From: Nostoc punctiforme NIES-2108
GTDB taxonomy: Bacteria; Cyanobacteriota; Cyanobacteriia; Cyanobacteriales; Nostocaceae
DNA length: 64,000 bases
NCBI GenBank assembly: GCA_003326195.1
Contig: LXQE01000154.1
Coordinates: forward strand, 80,771 to 144,770
Direction: 5' to 3'
Positions 62,485 to 64,000 of the stretch are shown here, piece by piece; positions within the stretch are counted from its first letter, which is position 1; the number at the start of each line of letters is the position of its first letter. The notes beneath the pieces are model-generated. The model searched no databases and had not been told where the DNA came from. It saw only the letters and a list, made by a program, of their open reading frames with translations. Both the position numbers and the translations under genes were made by a program.

Positions 62485-63205
62485 AAATGTAACTGTTAGT
62501 TTTGACGGTTTTAAGGCTTTAAATCAGCTTAATTTTAGTATGGATGTGGGTGAATTACGAGTAGTAATTGGCCCCAATGGCGCGGGAAAGACAACGTTTT
62601 TGGATGTAATTACGGGTAAAGTTCAGCCAACCGTGGGGCGAGTTTTATTCAAAGGAAGAAATCTGCGTTCTTTACCTGAATATAAAATTGCTCGATTAGG
62701 AATTGGGCGCAAGTTTCAAACACCCCGAATTTACCTGAACCTAACGCCCCGTGAAAATTTAGAAATTACTAGTAACAAGAAAAAAAATGTCTTTTCTACT
62801 TTGTTTGAACATTCCAAGTCTGTTGAAAAGAATAATATTAAAGGATTATTAGAAACCATCGGTTTAACGCCAAAAGCCGATATCAGAGCAGCTTTACTTT
62901 CTCACGGAGAAAAGCAACGTTTAGAAATTGGGATGTTAGTAGCACAGTCACCTGATTTATTACTTGTTGATGAACCCGTTGCTGGTTTAACAGATGAAGA
63001 AACCTATAACATTGGCGAACTACTTTTAGCACTAGCGCAGAGCCATTCAATTTTAGTAATTGAACATGATATGGAATTTGTGCGTCAAATTGCTAAGAAA
63101 GTAACAGTATTACATGAAGGTTCGGTGCTGTGCGAAGGAAATTTTGAAGAAGTGCAAAATGACTCTCGTGTAATTGAGGTATATCTAGGAAAACAGGAAG
63201 ACTAA
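62459..63205 (+). CDS. urtD: Urea ABC transporter ATPase UrtD
   Basis: 248-aa ATPase of the LivG type. Walker A GPNGAGKTTFLD, signature LLSHGEKQRLEIG (an LSxGxxQ variant normal for this family), Walker B LLLVDEPVAGLT and switch His in VIEHDMEFV. ATG 62459 is chosen over the one at 62417, since it has GGAAG about 8 bases ahead and gives the standard N-terminus (NAKILETENVTVSFDGFKAL). The partner ATPase UrtE is not next to it; a methyltransferase gene is. Confidence 0.92.
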   Translation: MNAKILETENVTVSFDGFKALNQLNFSMDVGELRVVIGPNGAGKTTFLDVITGKVQPTVGRVLFKGRNLRSLPEYKIARLGIGRKFQTPRIYLNLTPRENLEITSNKKKNVFSTLFEHSKSVEKNNIKGLLETIGLTPKADIRAALLSHGEKQRLEIGMLVAQSPDLLLVDEPVAGLTDEETYNIGELLLALAQSHSILVIEHDMEFVRQIAKKVTVLHEGSVLCEGNFEEVQNDSRVIEVYLGKQED

Positions 63206-63268
63206 ATTTTTATCTCAAAAGCTCGACATGGTACTCTATATTTAGGCTTCTCAGAGATAGAGTTTGAC

Positions 63269-64000
63269 ATGACTGCAAAGACCATAAAAGATATTAGCAA
63301 TCCTGATACCTATAAAGGTATGTATTCTTTCCATAAATACTGGGGTAAAAAGCCAACTGAAAGTATTGCTTTTTTTATACAAAATTATACAGATGAGTCA
63401 GATATAGTTCTTGATCCATTTTTAGGTTCAGGTTTTATCAGTAGAGAATGTTTGTACCGAAGAAGAAGATTTATTGGAATTGATATTAATCCTTTTGCAA
63501 TTGAACATACCAACTTCTTATTAGAACTTCCAAAAGCTTCGGAATTTAAATCAGCCCTACAAGAGATTGAAACAAATATTAAACAGAAAATCAATGAGAC
63601 ATATTTCACCATTAATGGAGAAATAGCATCGCATTATTTATGGAGTAATGGTGAAATTTTAAAAGTATGGATGAAGCCAAAGGCAGGTAGGAGTAGAATT
63701 GAGATAGAAACAACAAGCTTTGATTTAGAAAAACTTGACTATTTTTCTCAATATTCAATAAGGAATATTAGAAAACTTACTTTTTTTACAAATTCAAGAA
63801 TTAACTCAAGTAATCAAATGTCAATCTACGATTTGTTTACTCGTAGAGCTTTGTATAATATTGATTTAATACTGGATGAAATTAAACTATTTCCAGATGC
63901 AATTCAAAAAGCTTTATTATTAACTCTTACTTCTTCATCAGGGCAAATGTCATCTATGGTATTTGCAATAACCAATCGAGGAAAAACCAAGAATCAAATT
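63269..64000 (+). CDS. DNA methyltransferase (N4/N6, DPF-x-GSG type), 3' end outside the window
   Basis: An open frame of 244 codons runs from the ATG at 63269 to the last base. The start region (YSFHKYWGKKPTESIA) and SAM-binding motif I (VLDPFLGSGFISRECL, followed by FIGIDINPFAIEHT) are those of an N6_N4_Mtase-type DNA methylase. The catalytic (D/N/S)PP(Y/W/F) motif is not in the visible part. Base composition is clearly AT-richer than urtABCD, which suggests later acquisition. A restriction partner may lie beyond the window. Confidence 0.72.
   Translation, partial: MTAKTIKDISNPDTYKGMYSFHKYWGKKPTESIAFFIQNYTDESDIVLDPFLGSGFISRECLYRRRRFIGIDINPFAIEHTNFLLELPKASEFKSALQEIETNIKQKINETYFTINGEIASHYLWSNGEILKVWMKPKAGRSRIEIETTSFDLEKLDYFSQYSIRNIRKLTFFTNSRINSSNQMSIYDLFTRRALYNIDLILDEIKLFPDAIQKALLLTLTSSSGQMSSMVFAITNRGKTKNQI

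Noticed and set aside
1..64000. tRNA, rRNA or riboswitch genes
   Set aside because: I scanned the spacers by eye for T-loop and acceptor pairing and found none that I could support; a covariance-model search would settle this.

Overview
The window looks like chromosome of a filamentous, heterocyst-forming cyanobacterium of the Nostoc/Anabaena type. The evidence is the frequent palindrome GCGATCGC inside genes, heptanucleotide short tandem repeats and several dispersed hairpin repeat families in most spacers, a heterocyst envelope polysaccharide (HEP) gene set, a flv4-psiE-like-flv2 operon, and urea transporter genes of the cyanobacterial urt type. All identifications come from reading protein motifs and gene order; no database search was made.

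Layout. 1-12.6 kb (+): the end of a Wzc-like tyrosine kinase, then hepC, hepA, GT4, GT2, GT4, GT2, a Wzy-like polymerase and a further GT4. This is the order expected for the 3' half of the HEP island, which makes and exports the heterocyst outer polysaccharide. A GMC oxidoreductase follows on the same strand. 14.6-22.7 kb (-): an MFS permease, an SDR enzyme, an ATP-grasp ligase whose start overlaps a 79-residue peptide gene, a NahK-like sugar kinase overlapping a DOMON-like gene, and a protein with two chromo-barrel/Tudor-knot repeats. 22.9-24 kb: an 11-copy 21-bp tandem repeat and a DUF559 endonuclease-like gene enclosed on both sides by one repeat family. 24-33.4 kb (+): a giant Ser/Thr kinase-AAA-GAF-cyclase protein, a carotenoid oxygenase and an FAD amine-oxidase-like enzyme. 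33.7-35.5 kb: a photolyase-like protein split into two overlapping genes, then a PrxQ peroxiredoxin. 35.6-38.5 kb: a PD-(D/E)XK protein preceded by a remnant of a second copy, a cysteine desulfurase, and an ACC deaminase/D-cysteine desulfhydrase-like enzyme. 38.7-42.9 kb: flv4, a PsiE-like membrane protein and flv2, for photoprotective electron transfer to O2 around photosystem II. 43.3-52 kb: a CBS-GAF-PAS-GGDEF-EAL protein, a cytochrome P450, a toxin-antitoxin pair whose VapC is frameshifted, and a UPF0182 membrane protein. 52-58.2 kb: a pentapeptide repeat protein, a 5'-nucleotidase, a 2OG-Fe(II)/IPNS-like oxygenase, a DAO-type flavoenzyme and a SnoaL-like protein. 58.7-63.2 kb (+): urtA, urtB, urtC and urtD for high-affinity urea uptake. 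A DNA methyltransferase gene then runs off the end where urtE would often be found.

The points most worth a second look are the peptide/ATP-grasp pair (17.5-19.0 kb), the repeat-enclosed DUF559 gene (23.2-23.9 kb), the split photolyase (33.7-35.0 kb), the eukaryote-like chromo-barrel repeats (21.4-22.7 kb), an 83-bp MITE-like element with a probable 9-bp target duplication beside the flv2 terminator hairpin (42.9-43.05 kb), and a dispersed repeat that supplies both the urtB stop and the urtC start.
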